From Pseudomonas sp. SDI (GTDB taxonomy: Bacteria; Pseudomonadota; Gammaproteobacteria; Pseudomonadales; Pseudomonadaceae), in assembly GCF_003105155.1 (NCBI RefSeq), contig NZ_QETK01000045.1:1-35433 (forward strand): a DNA stretch of 35,433 nt. Reading direction: 5' to 3'. The notes under the pieces were generated by a model. That model saw only the letters and a list, made by a program, of their open reading frames with translations. It ran no database searches and was not told the origin of the DNA. The translations under genes and the position numbers were made by a program. Of the stretch, positions 24,187 to 32,365 are shown in pieces. Positions within the stretch are counted from its first letter, which is position 1; the number at the start of each line of letters is the position of its first letter.

Positions 24187-24855
24187 TTATTCGCCGACGC
24201 TGATCTTCAGGCCAGCCGCTATTGCAAAGGGTGCCAGGGTTACTGCCAGGGCGGTCAGGCTGCCAAGCCAGAGCAGATAACCGGTCGCCGGCATAGCTTG
24301 CAGTGCCGCCTGCATGGCGCCACTGCCCAAGATCAATACCGGGATATATAACGGCAAAATCAGCAGTGCCAGCAGCAGGCCACCGCGTTTCAAGCCAACC
24401 GTCAGGGCCGCACCCACGGCGCCCAACAGGCTCAGTACCGGGGTACCGAGCAATAGCGATGCCAACAACACCGGCAGGCACGCCACCGGCAAGCCGAGCA
24501 TCAGTGCCAGCAGCGGCGACAACAATACCAGTGCCAGGCCAGAAAAGGCCCAGTGTGCCAGCACTTTGGCCAGGACCAGAAGCGGCAGGGGGTGCGGCGA
24601 AAGGACCCACTGTTCGAGCGATCCATCCTCGAAATCGCTACGAAACAGGCCGTCTAGCGAGAGCAGGACGGACAAAAGTGCGGCCACCCAGACTAACCCA
24701 GGAGACAAGTTTTGCAACAGTTGAGTCTCAGGTCCGACCGCCAGCGGGAACAACGCGATGACGATTGCGAAGAAAACCAGCGGGTTGGCCAGCTCTGCCG
24801 GACGTCGGCACAACAGTCGCGCTTCGCGCCGTAACAGAAGAACGAACACGCTCAT
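24187..24855 (-). CDS. ccmB: Haem exporter membrane subunit CcmB
   Basis: This 222-aa protein has six hydrophobic helices and the CcmB family segments LLRREARLLCRRPAELANPL and FRSDFEDGSLEQWVLSPHPL. It partners CcmA in the ABC complex that uses ATP to release holo-CcmE. The ATG overlaps the ccmA TGA (ATGA), and the protein ends in KISVGE. A longer in-frame reading upstream belongs to the shadow of ccmA and is rejected. Confidence 0.93.
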   Translation of the reverse strand: MSVFVLLLRREARLLCRRPAELANPLVFFAIVIALFPLAVGPETQLLQNLSPGLVWVAALLSVLLSLDGLFRSDFEDGSLEQWVLSPHPLPLLVLAKVLAHWAFSGLALVLLSPLLALMLGLPVACLPVLLASLLLGTPVLSLLGAVGAALTVGLKRGGLLLALLILPLYIPVLILGSGAMQAALQAMPATGYLLWLGSLTALAVTLAPFAIAAGLKISVGE

Positions 24856-25484
24856 GCGGCCCACCGTCCCAGGTTGATTTCGCGGTAGCCGGAAGGCTTG
24901 CGTTCGAGGCTGTGGTGGGTGGTCAGCACGACCATCCCGCCCTGCTCGCAATGGGCGGCCAGGTGCGCTTCGAGCTGGGCCACGCCTTCCTTGTCGAGGG
25001 CAGTGAACGGCTCGTCGAGAATCCACAGCGGCGGGCTGTCCAGGTACAGCCGGGCCAGGGCCACGCGGCGCTGCTGGCCGGCCGACAGGGTGTGGCAGGC
25101 GACGTCTTCGAAACCACGCAGGCCGACGGCAGCCAATGCCTGCCAGATGGCCTCGCGCGCCGCCGGCTGGTGCAGGGCACAGAGCCAGGCGAGGTTCTCT
25201 TCGGGGCTGAGCAGGTCCTTGATACCGGCGGCGTGGCCGATCCACAGCAGCACCCGGGCCAGCTCGCTGCCCTGCTCTGCCAATGGCTTGCCGTTGAGGC
25301 GGATCTCGCCGGAGGTCGGGCGCATCAGCCCGGACAGCAGGCGCAGCAGGCTGGTCTTGCCGCTGCCGTTGGGCCCGCTGATCTGCAACATGTCGCCGGC
25401 CTTGAGCTGCAGATCGAGGTTTTCGAAGAGCATTCGCCAGTCACGCTCGCAGGCCAGGCCCACAGCTTCGAGATGAGGGGTCAC
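24852..25484 (-). CDS. ccmA: Haem exporter ATP-binding protein CcmA
   Basis: This 210-aa ABC ATPase has Walker A GPNGSGKTS (residues 37-45), the signature LSAGQQRRVALARL and Walker B LWILDEPFTALD, followed by a switch His in VLTTHHSLER. It is the first gene of the operon. GTG at 25484 is the likely start codon. ATP hydrolysis by CcmA drives release of holo-CcmE from CcmC. Confidence 0.95.
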   Translation of the reverse strand: MTPHLEAVGLACERDWRMLFENLDLQLKAGDMLQISGPNGSGKTSLLRLLSGLMRPTSGEIRLNGKPLAEQGSELARVLLWIGHAAGIKDLLSPEENLAWLCALHQPAAREAIWQALAAVGLRGFEDVACHTLSAGQQRRVALARLYLDSPPLWILDEPFTALDKEGVAQLEAHLAAHCEQGGMVVLTTHHSLERKPSGYREINLGRWAA

Positions 25485-25670
25485 AGGTTCGCCTTATGGT
25501 TCGAATCACGGTCTCAAGTCGGTCCCGGCCCGGCCGTTATAGTGGAAACGGAAACGCGCCCGGACGGTCTGATCGGGGGCTGCAAGACCACAGGTACCCC
25601 GGAAGATCGGGCGGCATTATACATGTCATGTCCTACTGCAAAGAGGGCTATTTCGACAGGTTGTAACGTG
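25485..25670. promoter_or_regulatory. Divergent intergenic region between ccmA and the fliK-like gene
   Basis: This 186-bp gap must hold promoters for two divergent transcripts. A TATA-type box is read as CTATAA for ccmA on the minus strand (25537-25542) and as TATAGT on the plus strand (25538-25543). Another A/T-rich box (ATTATACA) lies at about 25617-25624. Convincing -35 boxes are absent. I see no sigma-28 or sigma-54 flagellar consensus, although the downstream genes are flagellar-like. Confidence 0.3.
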
Positions 25671-27245
25671 ATGACAGGTGAGATCAACAGCCTTGGCCCG
25701 CAGGTCCCGGCCAACCCGCAGGTGCGCAGCGCGGCAGCGACGGGCGAGCTGCTGCGCCTGCTGCAGCCGCAGCCGGGGCTGCTGGCGCCCGGTGAGTCGG
25801 CCAAGGGCGAGGTGCTCAGCCTGCGCCAGATCGGCCAGGCGGTTCAGCTGTTGCTGCGCCTGACCCAGGACAACGGCCGCCAGACCATCGTACAGACCAG
25901 CGCCAGCCAGCCACTGGCGCTGGGCAGCCAGCTGATGGTGTCGCAGCCGTCGGCAAACAACCTGGCCATCACGGTGCAGCAGGCCATCGCCAGCAACGTG
26001 GCCACCCTGACCCAACTCGACACCCGGCAATTGCCGGTCGGCAGCCTGCTGCAAGGCAAGGTGCTGACCACCCAGGCGTTGCCACCGACCCCCGGCCAGC
26101 CGGCGCAGTTCCGCTCGCTGGTGAGCCTGCTCAATACCGTGCAGGCCGGCGCCACCTTGAGCATCGACAGCCCGCGCCCATTGGCCCTGGGCAGCCTGCT
26201 CAGTGCGCTGGTGCGCGGCGAGCAGCAGGTCACCTTCGTCCCCCTGAGCGGACGTCAGGAACAACTGGCGATTGCCCAGAACCTGGCCAACCAGCAGGCG
26301 CGCCAGGCCTCGCTGCAGGGTCTGCTGGGCAACCTGCAACAGATGGCCGGCGACGCCGCGCAACCGGCGGACGTGCGTGCCACGGTCGTCAAGCTGCTGG
26401 CCAGCCTGCCGGACATGCGCCAGATGAGCGATGCCAAGGGTGTGGCCCAGGCCTTGAGCAACAGCGGCGCCTTCCTTGAAGCGAAGCTGCTCGGCGGCGC
26501 TGCCAACCAGCTCGGCCCCGACCTCAAGGCGCAGGTGGTCCGGCTGGTCGCGCAACTGTTGCCGAACGTGCCCAGCCCAGGCCCCAGCCTGCTCAGCCCG
26601 AGCACTGCGGCGGTCATTCCACAGGCGTTGCCGGGCATGGTCCGCGCGGCCATGGGCATGCTCGGACAGGTCGGCGCACGGGCTACCCAGGGTGGCTTTC
26701 CACTGCACGCCCGGCTAATGCAGCAACTGGAAGGCGAAGGCGACCTGCAACACCTGCTGAAACTGGCGGCCGCCGCGGTGTCGCGTGTGCAGAGCCATCA
26801 GTTGTCGAGCCTGGAACAGACCGGCAGCACCGCCGACGGCAGCCTGCAAACCACCTGGCAGCTGGAGATCCCGGTGCGCAACGGGCAGGAGTTCATGCCC
26901 TTGCAGGTCAAGGTGCAGCGTGAGGAAACCCAGGAACAACAAGCCGACCCCGAGCGCGAGCGGCGCGATCCGCTGGAAATGCTCTGGCGCATCGAGCTGT
27001 CGTTCGACCTGCATCCACTGGGGCCCTTACAGGTCCAGGCGCAGGTGTCACAGGGCAACCTCAGCAGCCACCTCTGGGCAGAATTGCCGAGCACCGCGCA
27101 CCTGATCGAGAGCCAGTTGGACGAATTGCGACAGCGCCTGGTGGCGCGCGGCTTGACTGTCGGCGAGCTGCATTGCCACCAGGGCACCCCGCCGCAGGGT
27201 TCGCGAACACAGTTGGAACAACGTTGGGTAGACGAGAACGCATGA
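25671..27245 (+). CDS. FliK-like flagellar hook-length control protein
   Basis: This 524-aa soluble protein has a long Gln/Leu-rich N-terminal region (about residues 20-250) and a C-terminal FliK/Flg_hook domain (about 400-515). The latter is recognised by IELSFDLHPLGPLQVQAQVS near residue 441 and LPSTAHLIESQLDELRQRL further on. In FliK this domain acts on FlhB to switch export specificity. A FlhB C-terminal homologue follows directly, with ATGA overlap, which supports this reading. This is probably a second, FliK-like protein as commonly placed next to ccmA in Pseudomonas, rather than the main hook-length ruler. ATG 25671 is preferred; an upstream extension crosses the ccmA region. Confidence 0.82.
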   Translation: MTGEINSLGPQVPANPQVRSAAATGELLRLLQPQPGLLAPGESAKGEVLSLRQIGQAVQLLLRLTQDNGRQTIVQTSASQPLALGSQLMVSQPSANNLAITVQQAIASNVATLTQLDTRQLPVGSLLQGKVLTTQALPPTPGQPAQFRSLVSLLNTVQAGATLSIDSPRPLALGSLLSALVRGEQQVTFVPLSGRQEQLAIAQNLANQQARQASLQGLLGNLQQMAGDAAQPADVRATVVKLLASLPDMRQMSDAKGVAQALSNSGAFLEAKLLGGAANQLGPDLKAQVVRLVAQLLPNVPSPGPSLLSPSTAAVIPQALPGMVRAAMGMLGQVGARATQGGFPLHARLMQQLEGEGDLQHLLKLAAAAVSRVQSHQLSSLEQTGSTADGSLQTTWQLEIPVRNGQEFMPLQVKVQREETQEQQADPERERRDPLEMLWRIELSFDLHPLGPLQVQAQVSQGNLSSHLWAELPSTAHLIESQLDELRQRLVARGLTVGELHCHQGTPPQGSRTQLEQRWVDENA

Positions 27246-27580
27246 GCAAGCACGTGCCACGCCAGGCCATTGCCCTGAGCTACGACGGCCAGCAGGCGCC
27301 GACCCTGACCGCCAAGGGCGACGACGAACTGGCGGAAGCGATCCTGACGATTGCCCGCGAGCATGAAGTACCGATCTACGAGAACCCCGAACTGGTCCGA
27401 CTGCTGGCGCGCCTGGAACTGGGCGACGCGATCCCCGAGGCGCTGTACCTGACCATCGCCGAAGTGATTGCCTTTGCCTGGCAGTTGCGCGGCAAGGTGC
27501 CGGTCGGTTTCCGCGACGAGCCGCCACCCGAGCGCGACATCACCCCGCAGGGCCTACCGCTGCCGCCTGCCGCTACATAG
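27242..27580 (+). CDS. FlhB C-terminal-domain homologue (EscU/YscU/FlhB-like)
   Basis: This 112-aa soluble protein matches only the cytoplasmic part of FlhB that lies after the self-cleavage site. It begins with AIALSYDGQQAPTLTAKGDDELAE, where FlhB has AVALRYD and an ensuing helix, and contains VPIYENPELVRLLARLELGDAIPEALYLTIAEVIAFAWQL. The membrane domain and the NPTH cleavage loop are absent. Its ATG overlaps the FliK-like stop, so the two are coupled, which suggests interaction. It may act as a free substitute for the cleaved FlhB fragment. Confidence 0.85.
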   Translation: MSKHVPRQAIALSYDGQQAPTLTAKGDDELAEAILTIAREHEVPIYENPELVRLLARLELGDAIPEALYLTIAEVIAFAWQLRGKVPVGFRDEPPPERDITPQGLPLPPAAT

Positions 27581-27653
27581 TTATCACCCCGGGTACCGTC
27601 CTAGTGCGAACGATTGACGGCGCACACTGACGTGCCTTCAAGGGAGTGAACGG

Positions 27654-30440
27654 ATGAACCAGCCATTGATCAGCCGCAGCGGGCGGGCCTTGGTCCACGC
27701 AGCACTGCAGGACTTCCCCTGCCCGCAGCGCGCCGCGGCCGACGCAGTCCGCGCCTGGGCGTGGAGCCAGGGCGTCGAGTTGAACCCGGACAAGGTCGAG
27801 GTGGTGACCTTGCACTACCAGCCGCTGAACCAAGGCTGGGTCGGCCAGGTCAGCCAGCGTGCCTCGCTGACCCAGGCCCTGCTCGACAACTGGCAGGGCG
27901 AATCGGCCAACAACCTGCTCGGCGCGGCGCTCGATGCCCCCTGGGCCGGCCAGCCGCCACCGGACTCACTGGTGCTGGTCGATCACTTGCACGGGCAGGG
28001 CCTGCTTCACTACGGCGCCGACTATAAGACTTACAACGGCCTCTACCGGCAGCGCTTCCCTGCCCTCTATTCAAGCACAACCCACGTACAGATTACGGCC
28101 GAGGCCTTCCAGGGCTTTATCCAGACGCTGGACTTTGGCACGCGCTTTCGCAAACGCCTGTACACCTACTGGAAACTGCATCAGGCGAGTTATCGACAGG
28201 CCGCACAGATCGCCTTCATCGCCGCCTGCAACAAGCAGGTCGACGAAGGCTCGCTGTCGGATGCCGGGCGCTTGCTGGTCTGGCAACTGGCCGGCCTGCT
28301 ACCCCGGCCAACCTGGAAGAGCCTGGGCCTGAAGCCGCGTGAACAGCCGGCGATCCAGGCCGCGCCACTCAACATCTACGGCTATGCCGCCAGCAGCCTG
28401 TTGTGCCTGAAGCACAATGGTAGCGGCCTGACCCTGTTGTATATCCCCGGCAATGCTTCGCCGCTGCATGAGTTCACCGACGAATCGGCGATGAAGCACT
28501 GGCTGGCCCGGCAATGCCGCGACCCGGCCAGGCGCCGCGCACTGCTCTGCTACTTTACCCCCGCCGACCGTCCCGACGGGCTCAGCTACAGCGGCGTAGC
28601 GACCGCGCTGAGCGGCCTCGGCCTGTTTCCCCAGGCACACCGTTTCCACAAGGACGACCATCCCGGTTTCGCCACCAGTGGCGTCTGGGACCCGGACCTG
28701 ACCGTCAACTTCAAGCCCGACAAGTACAGCCCGGCGCTGACCGGCGATCTGTTCAAGGCCTTCACCGAGCGGCAGAAGGCCCGCTCGTTCGCAGAGGCCG
28801 ACGCGCAGATCCACAGCAATAGCGAGTTGCTCAAGGAGCAGTGGCGTGGCTACCTGGCCAACGCCATGCAGACCCTCGCACCGCTGGTGCTGGTGGTGCC
28901 GGAGCTGGCGCCGCTGTTCATGGCCGGCGGGATTGCCCAGTTCGGTCTCGGCCTGGAGCAGACGCTCAATGGCAAGACCCTGGCGGATAAGGTCGATGGC
29001 CTGCAAAACCAGCTGTATGGGCTGTTCAACGCCGGGACGATGGCGCAGGCCTGTGCGAGTAAATACCTGTATCGGGTGAAAAGCCTGCGCTTTGTCGCAC
29101 CGCAGCGGGTCAATGGTCGGCTTGGCTACCCACTGAGTGGCGACCCAAAACGTGCGACCAGCGAAATGAGTGCAGTCGAGCAAGCGTTCCAGCTCGAAGA
29201 GCGTGTCGAGCCGGTGGCGCCCGGTGAGTCGGGCATTAGCGCGTATGTGTGCCAGCAGATGGACCAGGATGCCTCGTACTCGTTGCACGCGACCTTGTTC
29301 GACCCGTCGCAAGAGCACGTCGCCTTCGCCACGGTCAGCTATGACCTGGCGAGCGATAGCTTCATCCGCACGAGCGAGCTCAACAGCGCCAATCCGATCC
29401 GCTACGTGGCTCCTGAGCAGGGCGAACCCGGCCTGGTCCGCAGCAGCGGCCTGCCACGGATTGCCAGCGATGCGCAGCGCATGCGGACGCTGAAGGGGCT
29501 GGGTATCGATCTTGAGCTGCCACTGGACCTGTCCAGCCTTGAGGCGCTGGAAGGCACGCCGATCCCGAAGCGGATTGCCAGCCTGTGGGTGGGCGACAGG
29601 GTGATCGGCGATAAATTCCTCGACGCGCTGGCCAGCAATGCCGAGATCCTCAAGGACACCGCGTACGACTACTGCCTGTATCTCACCCGCCAGGATTCGG
29701 CCGTGTATGCGCAAAACGTGCGCCTGCTGCGCGAGCATGCGCCGCACCTGGAGCTGGCAGTGCTGGAGGAGCAGCCGTTCTACCAACGCTTCGTCACCAG
29801 CAAGTACTTTGCCCAGTACCGCGATGCACTGGACGGCAGCGGTGGCGTGGCAACCAACTTCTCCTCGGCCAGCGATGTCCTGCGTTACCGGCAACTGTAC
29901 GAAAATGGCGGCTTTCACCTGGATGCCGATGACCGCCTGCTGGCCCCGGGGACGTGGCAGGAAGGTCGCCAGGTACCGTCGATCGATGCGCTCGCGTTCA
30001 ATACCAGCGACGACGGCCTGGTGTTGTCGCAGCCGGTGTCGAACCAGGCGATGAACCTGCACATAAAGTTCAACAGCAGCGTGATTGGCAGCCATGCTGG
30101 CAATCCGACACTGGACGCAATCTCCGACGAAATGCTCCGGCGCTATGCGCAGGACCCAGACTTCTACACGTCTCGGCCACCGCAGGAAGCGTTGCCCGAA
30201 CTATATCGCTACAGCGAACGGCTGAGCCGCCTGAGTGGGCCGGGAATGCTCAACGATGTGATCGACCAGCGCCTGCCGTGGCTACGGCAGATACGCGAGG
30301 TGTGTCACTTGATGACCTGCCCGCATGTGCATCTGGAGGCCGTTGTCGATATCCAGCGCGCCGTGCAGGTGCTCGAACGGCTCTTCCCGGTCGATGAGGT
30401 CTGGGTCAGCGGGCAGGCGCATAGCTGGATCTACACCTGA
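27654..30440 (+). CDS. Toxin-like protein: DUF6543-type N-terminus plus TcdA/B-type glycosyltransferase
   Basis: This is a 928-aa protein without signal peptide. The first 180 residues look like DUF6543, a dermonecrotic-toxin-like region common in Pseudomonas: the segment LHYQPLNQGWVGQVSQRASL and NGLYRQRFPALYSSTTHVQI. A hydrophobic segment lies near residues 405-435 (APLVLVVPELAPLFMAGGI). The C-terminal part (about 635-928) is a GT-A glycosyltransferase like that of large clostridial toxins. IPKRIASLWVG (W645) and SASDVLRYRQLYENGGFHL precede the DxD motif D757-A-D759, and a late Trp is W925 (HSW). Such domains glycosylate host Rho/Ras GTPases, but the target here is unknown. AAGGGAG precedes the ATG. 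No immunity or secretion gene is next to it. Confidence 0.75.
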   Translation: MNQPLISRSGRALVHAALQDFPCPQRAAADAVRAWAWSQGVELNPDKVEVVTLHYQPLNQGWVGQVSQRASLTQALLDNWQGESANNLLGAALDAPWAGQPPPDSLVLVDHLHGQGLLHYGADYKTYNGLYRQRFPALYSSTTHVQITAEAFQGFIQTLDFGTRFRKRLYTYWKLHQASYRQAAQIAFIAACNKQVDEGSLSDAGRLLVWQLAGLLPRPTWKSLGLKPREQPAIQAAPLNIYGYAASSLLCLKHNGSGLTLLYIPGNASPLHEFTDESAMKHWLARQCRDPARRRALLCYFTPADRPDGLSYSGVATALSGLGLFPQAHRFHKDDHPGFATSGVWDPDLTVNFKPDKYSPALTGDLFKAFTERQKARSFAEADAQIHSNSELLKEQWRGYLANAMQTLAPLVLVVPELAPLFMAGGIAQFGLGLEQTLNGKTLADKVDGLQNQLYGLFNAGTMAQACASKYLYRVKSLRFVAPQRVNGRLGYPLSGDPKRATSEMSAVEQAFQLEERVEPVAPGESGISAYVCQQMDQDASYSLHATLFDPSQEHVAFATVSYDLASDSFIRTSELNSANPIRYVAPEQGEPGLVRSSGLPRIASDAQRMRTLKGLGIDLELPLDLSSLEALEGTPIPKRIASLWVGDRVIGDKFLDALASNAEILKDTAYDYCLYLTRQDSAVYAQNVRLLREHAPHLELAVLEEQPFYQRFVTSKYFAQYRDALDGSGGVATNFSSASDVLRYRQLYENGGFHLDADDRLLAPGTWQEGRQVPSIDALAFNTSDDGLVLSQPVSNQAMNLHIKFNSSVIGSHAGNPTLDAISDEMLRRYAQDPDFYTSRPPQEALPELYRYSERLSRLSGPGMLNDVIDQRLPWLRQIREVCHLMTCPHVHLEAVVDIQRAVQVLERLFPVDEVWVSGQAHSWIYT

Positions 30441-30488
30441 GCGGCGCATTGCCGGACACAGCCCGCGCCCCTGGGCATTCGGCGCAAG

Positions 30489-30511
30489 GCATCGCGGCTT
30501 AGCCGCGATGC
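30489..30511. repeat. 10-bp-stem hairpin between convergent toxin-like and DUF2802 genes
   Basis: GCATCGCGGC (30489-30498) and GCCGCGATGC (30502-30511) form a perfect 10-bp stem with a three-base loop. The loop is exactly the DUF2802 stop codon read on the minus strand (TAA). No T-tract follows on either strand. It has the character of a REP-type element (GCGGCTTAGCCGC core) and may also serve as a shared transcript-end structure. Confidence 0.5.
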
Positions 30512-30891
30512 AACTTGCTCATCAACTCCGCTTCAGCCTGGGTCAAGCCGCAGGTCTGGGTCAACTCATCGACGCTGGCGCCCATCCCCACCAGCCGCGC
30601 TGCCTGGGCGAACGACAGGCTGTTGGGGTCGCGCTGCTCCAGTTGCAGCAGCTTGTCCGGCAATGGCGCAACCACTGCACGCAACTCGTGCAGCGCCTCA
30701 CCCATGCGCACCGAGCCGTTCTGGTAATCGTCCAGACGCTTGGCCAGGTCCTTCAGGCGCTGGTCGCGCAAGGCGTCGCCCTGCGCCTGCTGAGTGGCCA
30801 ACTCGCGCTGACGCTTGCTGTAGCCATAGAACAACCACAAGCTCAGCAGCCACAGCAGCGCCAGAAACAGAACGGCAAGCTCAAGGATCAA
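30499..30891 (-). CDS. DUF2802 protein of the chemotaxis operon
   Basis: This 130-aa protein has one N-terminal membrane helix (residues about 4-24) and a charged, probably coiled-coil segment (about 25-85). A C-terminal region with LSFAQAARLVGMGASVDELTQTCGL resembles a small helix-turn-helix. It starts at TTG directly after the cheW stop, with GGAG about nine bases upstream, so it is co-translated with cheW. It is a regular member of the Pseudomonas cheW-linked block, but its function is unknown. Confidence 0.85.
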   Translation of the reverse strand: MILELAVLFLALLWLLSLWLFYGYSKRQRELATQQAQGDALRDQRLKDLAKRLDDYQNGSVRMGEALHELRAVVAPLPDKLLQLEQRDPNSLSFAQAARLVGMGASVDELTQTCGLTQAEAELMSKLHRG

Positions 30892-31371
30892 TCAGATGTT
30901 CTCCAGCTCGGACCACTCTTCCTCGGTCATCATCTTGTCCAGCTCGACCAGGATCAGCAGTTCGTTGTTCTTGTTGCACACGCCTTGAATGAACTTGGCC
31001 GATTCCTCGTTACCCACGTTCGGTGCGGTTTCGATCTCGGACTGACGCAGGTAAACCACTTCGGCCACGCTGTCGACCAGAATACCGACCACCTGCTTGT
31101 CCGCCTCGATGATGACGATCCGGGTGTTGTCGGTGATCTCGCTGGAGACCAGGCCGAAGCGCTGGCGGGTGTCGATCACGGTAACCACATTACCGCGCAG
31201 GTTGATGATGCCCAGCACGTAGCTAGGGGCACCCGGCACCGGGGCGATCTCGGTGTAACGCAAGACTTCCTGCACCTGCATCACATTGATGCCATAGGAC
31301 TCGTTGTCCAGCTTGAACGTAACCCATTGCAGGATCGGATCTTCGGAACCCTGTGCAGACGTCTTTTTCAT
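30892..31371 (-). CDS. cheW: Chemotaxis coupling protein CheW
   Basis: This 159-aa single-domain CheW links receptors to the kinase CheA. The sequence is very close to other pseudomonad CheW proteins: QWVTFKLDNESYGINVMQVQ, EVLRYTEIAPVPGAPSYVLG, IINLRGNVVTVIDTRQRFGL and GILVDSVAEVVYLRQSEIE. The start at 31371 gives the usual N-terminus (MKKTSAQG); a TTG five codons upstream is possible but less likely. It lies between parP and the DUF2802 gene on the minus strand. Confidence 0.97.
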   Translation of the reverse strand: MKKTSAQGSEDPILQWVTFKLDNESYGINVMQVQEVLRYTEIAPVPGAPSYVLGIINLRGNVVTVIDTRQRFGLVSSEITDNTRIVIIEADKQVVGILVDSVAEVVYLRQSEIETAPNVGNEESAKFIQGVCNKNNELLILVELDKMMTEEEWSELENI

Positions 31372-31435
31372 TCCCCTAACCCTCAAAATCCGCCGTCGGC
31401 GGTGTGCTCAGTGCGGTCGCTAGCAGCGCGACCGA

Positions 31436-32365
31436 TCATTTATGGGTGTGTTGCATCTGCTTGACTGCGCCGCTGGCGATCAACTCGGCCAGCGCTGCCA
31501 CGTCGAGCAATGCACACATGTGTTCAATCACCGTGCCCGCCAGCCATGGCCGCTGGCCACGCTGGGTGCGCCACTTGATTTCGTTCGGGTCCAGGCGCAA
31601 CGAACGGCTGACCTGATGCACCGCCAGCCCCCATTCGTAGCCCTGTACCGAAATCACGTACTGCAGGCCCTGGCGGAAATCCTCGCGGTAGCGGTCGGGC
31701 ATGACCCAGCGCGCGGTATCCAGCACCTTCAGGTTGCCGCCCTGGCTCGGCAGAATGCCAAGGAACCACTCGGGCTGGCCAAACAGCGGGGTCAACTCGT
31801 GCCCCGCCAGTGAATAGATCGAGCCGAGGCATACCAGCGGCACCGCCAGGGTCAGCCCGGCCACGTCGAACAGCAGGCACTCGAACGGCTCGGCCGCCCA
31901 CGACGGTCGGCCATCGATGCCGCTGGGTGGCAACGGCGGCGTCAGCGCCGGCGGTCGGTGCACATCGACCAGCGGCTCGACCGGCGCCGGCGGCGGCAGC
32001 GAGGCCTCGACGATGATTTCCACGACCGGCTCGGCCGGCACTGCGACTTCCAGCATGGGCGCCGACAACGGCATGCGCAGCCGACTCGGTTCGGCAAATT
32101 CGCTGGGTTTGACGCTTGGCGCAGGCTGGGCCTGGCGCTGGGCATCGCGCACTTGTTCTTCGAGCACGGCCGCCTGGAACTCGTCCAGCTCGGCTGCCGT
32201 TTCCACCACTGCCACCGGTGCTAGCACTGCCGGTGCCGCTTCGACCGGCGTCGGCACAACCGCTACCTCTGGCTCCAGCGCCTCGGTGGCGTCGTGCAAC
32301 AGCCCGTCGAGGTAGGACTGCAGGGCCATCTGGGGCCGGGTGGCAATGGGGTGTGCCTGGTTCAT
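31436..32365 (-). CDS. parP: CheW-domain polar chemotaxis protein ParP
   Basis: This 309-aa protein has an N-terminal half rich in Ala, Pro, Val and Glu (about residues 35-150), probably a flexible linker. Its C-terminal half is a CheW-like domain (about 160-300; FECLLFDVAGLTLAVPLVCL, ILPSQGGNLKVLDTARWVMP, and a final RGQRPWLAGTVIEHMCALLD). ParP ties the ParA-like ATPase ParC to CheA at the cell pole. It directly follows parC with a TGATG junction, as expected for this pair. The second Met of the in-frame run (ATG at 32365) is the likely start. Confidence 0.88.
   Translation of the reverse strand: MNQAHPIATRPQMALQSYLDGLLHDATEALEPEVAVVPTPVEAAPAVLAPVAVVETAAELDEFQAAVLEEQVRDAQRQAQPAPSVKPSEFAEPSRLRMPLSAPMLEVAVPAEPVVEIIVEASLPPPAPVEPLVDVHRPPALTPPLPPSGIDGRPSWAAEPFECLLFDVAGLTLAVPLVCLGSIYSLAGHELTPLFGQPEWFLGILPSQGGNLKVLDTARWVMPDRYREDFRQGLQYVISVQGYEWGLAVHQVSRSLRLDPNEIKWRTQRGQRPWLAGTVIEHMCALLDVAALAELIASGAVKQMQHTHK

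Noticed and set aside
24765..25670. N-terminal extension of the FliK-like protein
   Set aside because: It runs opposite ccmA and ccmB with no FliK character; the ATG at 25671 starts the Gln/Leu-rich FliK-type region.
28299..30095. A 598-codon open frame opposite the toxin-like gene
   Set aside because: No recognisable domain and low-complexity composition; the plus-strand frame has the DxD glycosyltransferase motif and a good ribosome-binding site.
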